Source: an uncultured Prevotellaceae bacterium (lineage in GTDB: Bacteria > Bacteroidota > Bacteroidia > Bacteroidales > Muribaculaceae). Taken from it: 64,000 bases of DNA. Where the stretch lies: contig CAMYUW010000009.1 of NCBI GenBank assembly GCA_947302275.1, positions 21,325 to 85,324 on the forward strand, written 5' to 3'. This document shows, piece after piece, positions 62,811-64,000 of the stretch. Each line of letters begins with the position of its first letter. The first letter of the stretch is position 1. Position numbers and translations under genes: made by a program. Under the pieces are notes generated by a model. The model did not search any database, had not been told where the DNA came from, and saw nothing but the letters and a program-made list of their open reading frames with translations.

Positions 62811-64000
62811 TTATTCAATGGGGTTGTTCTCGGCAAAGATAGCCATGCGTTCGTCGAGGATTTCGTACTGATGATCCTGGATGAACGAGGTGCACACACG
62901 CAGACCTTCCTGCCAGGAGCCGGTGGTGGCCAAGCAGATAGCGCTCACGCCGTAATACATCAGTTCTCTAGCCAACTCACCGCTGGTCATGTTGCCGTAA
63001 CCGATGGTGAAGTAGAAGCCGTCGGCGATGGGCTTGTCACCGTCCATGCCATAGACGATGCGGAAGCCGTGACGGGTGAAAATCTCCTTCAGTTTGTGGG
63101 CACGCTGACCATAGACGATAACATCGTCACGGAAGTGGTACTCACCGTTGCTGGCAGCATCCATAATAGCGGCAAGCGCATACTGGGCGCTGTGGCTCGT
63201 GCCCGATGACAGGGCATAGAGTGTGCGGGTAATAAACACCTTGCCGAAGGGCAGTCCGTCGTAGCGGGCCGACAAATCAGGATAGTGGCGATGGAAAATC
63301 GTCGGACTGATGCACGTCATCGCAATGCGTTCGCCGGCATAGGAGAAGGCCTTGCTTCCACTGATGTGCATGATGTAGTTGTCGGTATATTTGGCCACGC
63401 TGGGCTGGAAGGGGGGCTCAAAAGGCTTGCTGATGTCCAGACGGAAGTCCATGGCGAAATAAGCCAGGTCTTCAAGCACGATAACATCATACTTGGTGGC
63501 CAGCTCGCCAATGTCACGCAACTCGTCGTCGGTCAAGCAAATCCAAGCAGGATTATTGGGGTTGCTGTAGATCAGACAGCAAACATCGCCCTTGGCCATA
63601 TACTCTTCGAGCTTGGCACGCAGTTTGGGACCGCGGAACTCGTAGATGTCAAAGGTCTCGTAGGGGACATCCTGAATTTCCAGCTGTAGTTTCTGCACGG
63701 GGAAACCGGGGTCAATAAACAAGGCCTTGTTTTTCTTCTTGTTGCTCTGGGTGATGGTGAGCAACGAAGCAAAGGTGCCCTGCATCGAACCGACGGTGGG
63801 AATACAGCACTCGGCGGGAATGTCAATGTCGATAAACGCCTTGATGAAGCGCGAGGTGGCCTCCTTGATCATGGGCTCACCGGGCAGAGCGGGATACAGA
63901 CGGGCGCAGCCGTTCTGCAGCGCCTTGATCTGTGCCTCGACACCTATCTTGGCAGCGGGCAGACCAGGAATACCCATCTCCATCTTGATGAACTCTTGTC
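62811..64000 (-). CDS. PLP-dependent aminotransferase (class I/II), 5' end cut by the window
   Basis: The frame continues to the right edge past the internal Met at 63983 (upstream codons read QEFIKMEMGIPGLPAA), so the true start lies outside. The visible part shows SNPNNPAW, the PLP aspartate in VLEDLAYFAMD and the PLP lysine in SGSKAFSYAGERIA. It belongs to the fold-type I aminotransferases near the aspartate/aromatic group. The substrate is unknown; a free-standing single gene gives no context. A variant of the TTAGG-type intergenic repeat lies just after its stop. Confidence 0.88.
   Translation of the reverse strand, partial: QEFIKMEMGIPGLPAAKIGVEAQIKALQNGCARLYPALPGEPMIKEATSRFIKAFIDIDIPAECCIPTVGSMQGTFASLLTITQSNKKKNKALFIDPGFPVQKLQLEIQDVPYETFDIYEFRGPKLRAKLEEYMAKGDVCCLIYSNPNNPAWICLTDDELRDIGELATKYDVIVLEDLAYFAMDFRLDISKPFEPPFQPSVAKYTDNYIMHISGSKAFSYAGERIAMTCISPTIFHRHYPDLSARYDGLPFGKVFITRTLYALSSGTSHSAQYALAAIMDAASNGEYHFRDDVIVYGQRAHKLKEIFTRHGFRIVYGMDGDKPIADGFYFTIGYGNMTSGELARELMYYGVSAICLATTGSWQEGLRVCTSFIQDHQYEILDERMAIFAENNPIE

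Overview
The window reads as a chromosomal segment of a gut-type Bacteroidales bacterium, perhaps Muribaculaceae or Prevotellaceae, though genus cannot be fixed from sequence alone. The signs are Bacteroidetes promoters (TTTG, a 19-21 bp gap, then TAnnTTTG), few Shine-Dalgarno sequences, SusCD-era glycosidases, secreted proteins ending in dockerin-like repeats, a DUF4369 lipoprotein and an OmpA with a coiled-coil linker. No rRNA, tRNA, CRISPR array or insertion sequence was recognised.

Layout: 1-2774 is the end of a glycan locus (GH144/glucoamylase-like domain plus a BglX-like GH3), probably for beta-1,2-glucan. 2998-16137 is a six-gene biosynthetic operon: a membrane sensor fusing a SpoIIE phosphatase to an RsbW-like kinase, its STAS partner, an outer-membrane barrel, a 2418-residue NRPS (C-A-T-C-A-T-R), a MATE exporter and a phosphopantetheinyl transferase. 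The terminal reductase predicts a peptide aldehyde, and the leading C domain suggests an N-acyl cap. 16127-16900 is a VanX-like lipoprotein. 17318-23161 is an AT-rich accessory/defence patch: an MmeI-like restriction-modification enzyme with mosaic composition, two small orphan genes and an HNH protein. 23300-30787 has small genes, two secreted dockerin proteins, a gene relic and several palindromic intergenic elements.

30788-46005 (minus strand) is a 15-gene lysine-to-butyrate fermentation cluster: CoA-transferase A, kal, kce, kdd, kamA, kamB, kamC, kamD, kamE, CoA-transferase B, crt, hbd, bcd, etfB, etfA. Lysine is isomerised twice, deaminated, cleaved with acetyl-CoA to acetoacetate and 3-aminobutyryl-CoA, converted to crotonyl-CoA, reduced to butyryl-CoA by Bcd/Etf, and released as butyrate by CoA transfer. 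KamB/KamC are the putative reactivation factors for the B12-dependent 5,6-aminomutase. No thiolase is present, so acetoacetyl-CoA must be split by an enzyme encoded elsewhere. Several junctions carry AT-rich inverted repeats of one family.

46291-64000 is mostly housekeeping and cell-envelope genes: flotillin, DPP IV, a DUF4369 lipoprotein, OmpA, a dockerin protein, HtpG, a CotH-kinase/dockerin protein, dTDP-glucose 4,6-dehydratase, a patatin/barrel protein, an M16 peptidase-like protein that lacks its catalytic half, and an aminotransferase cut by the window end.
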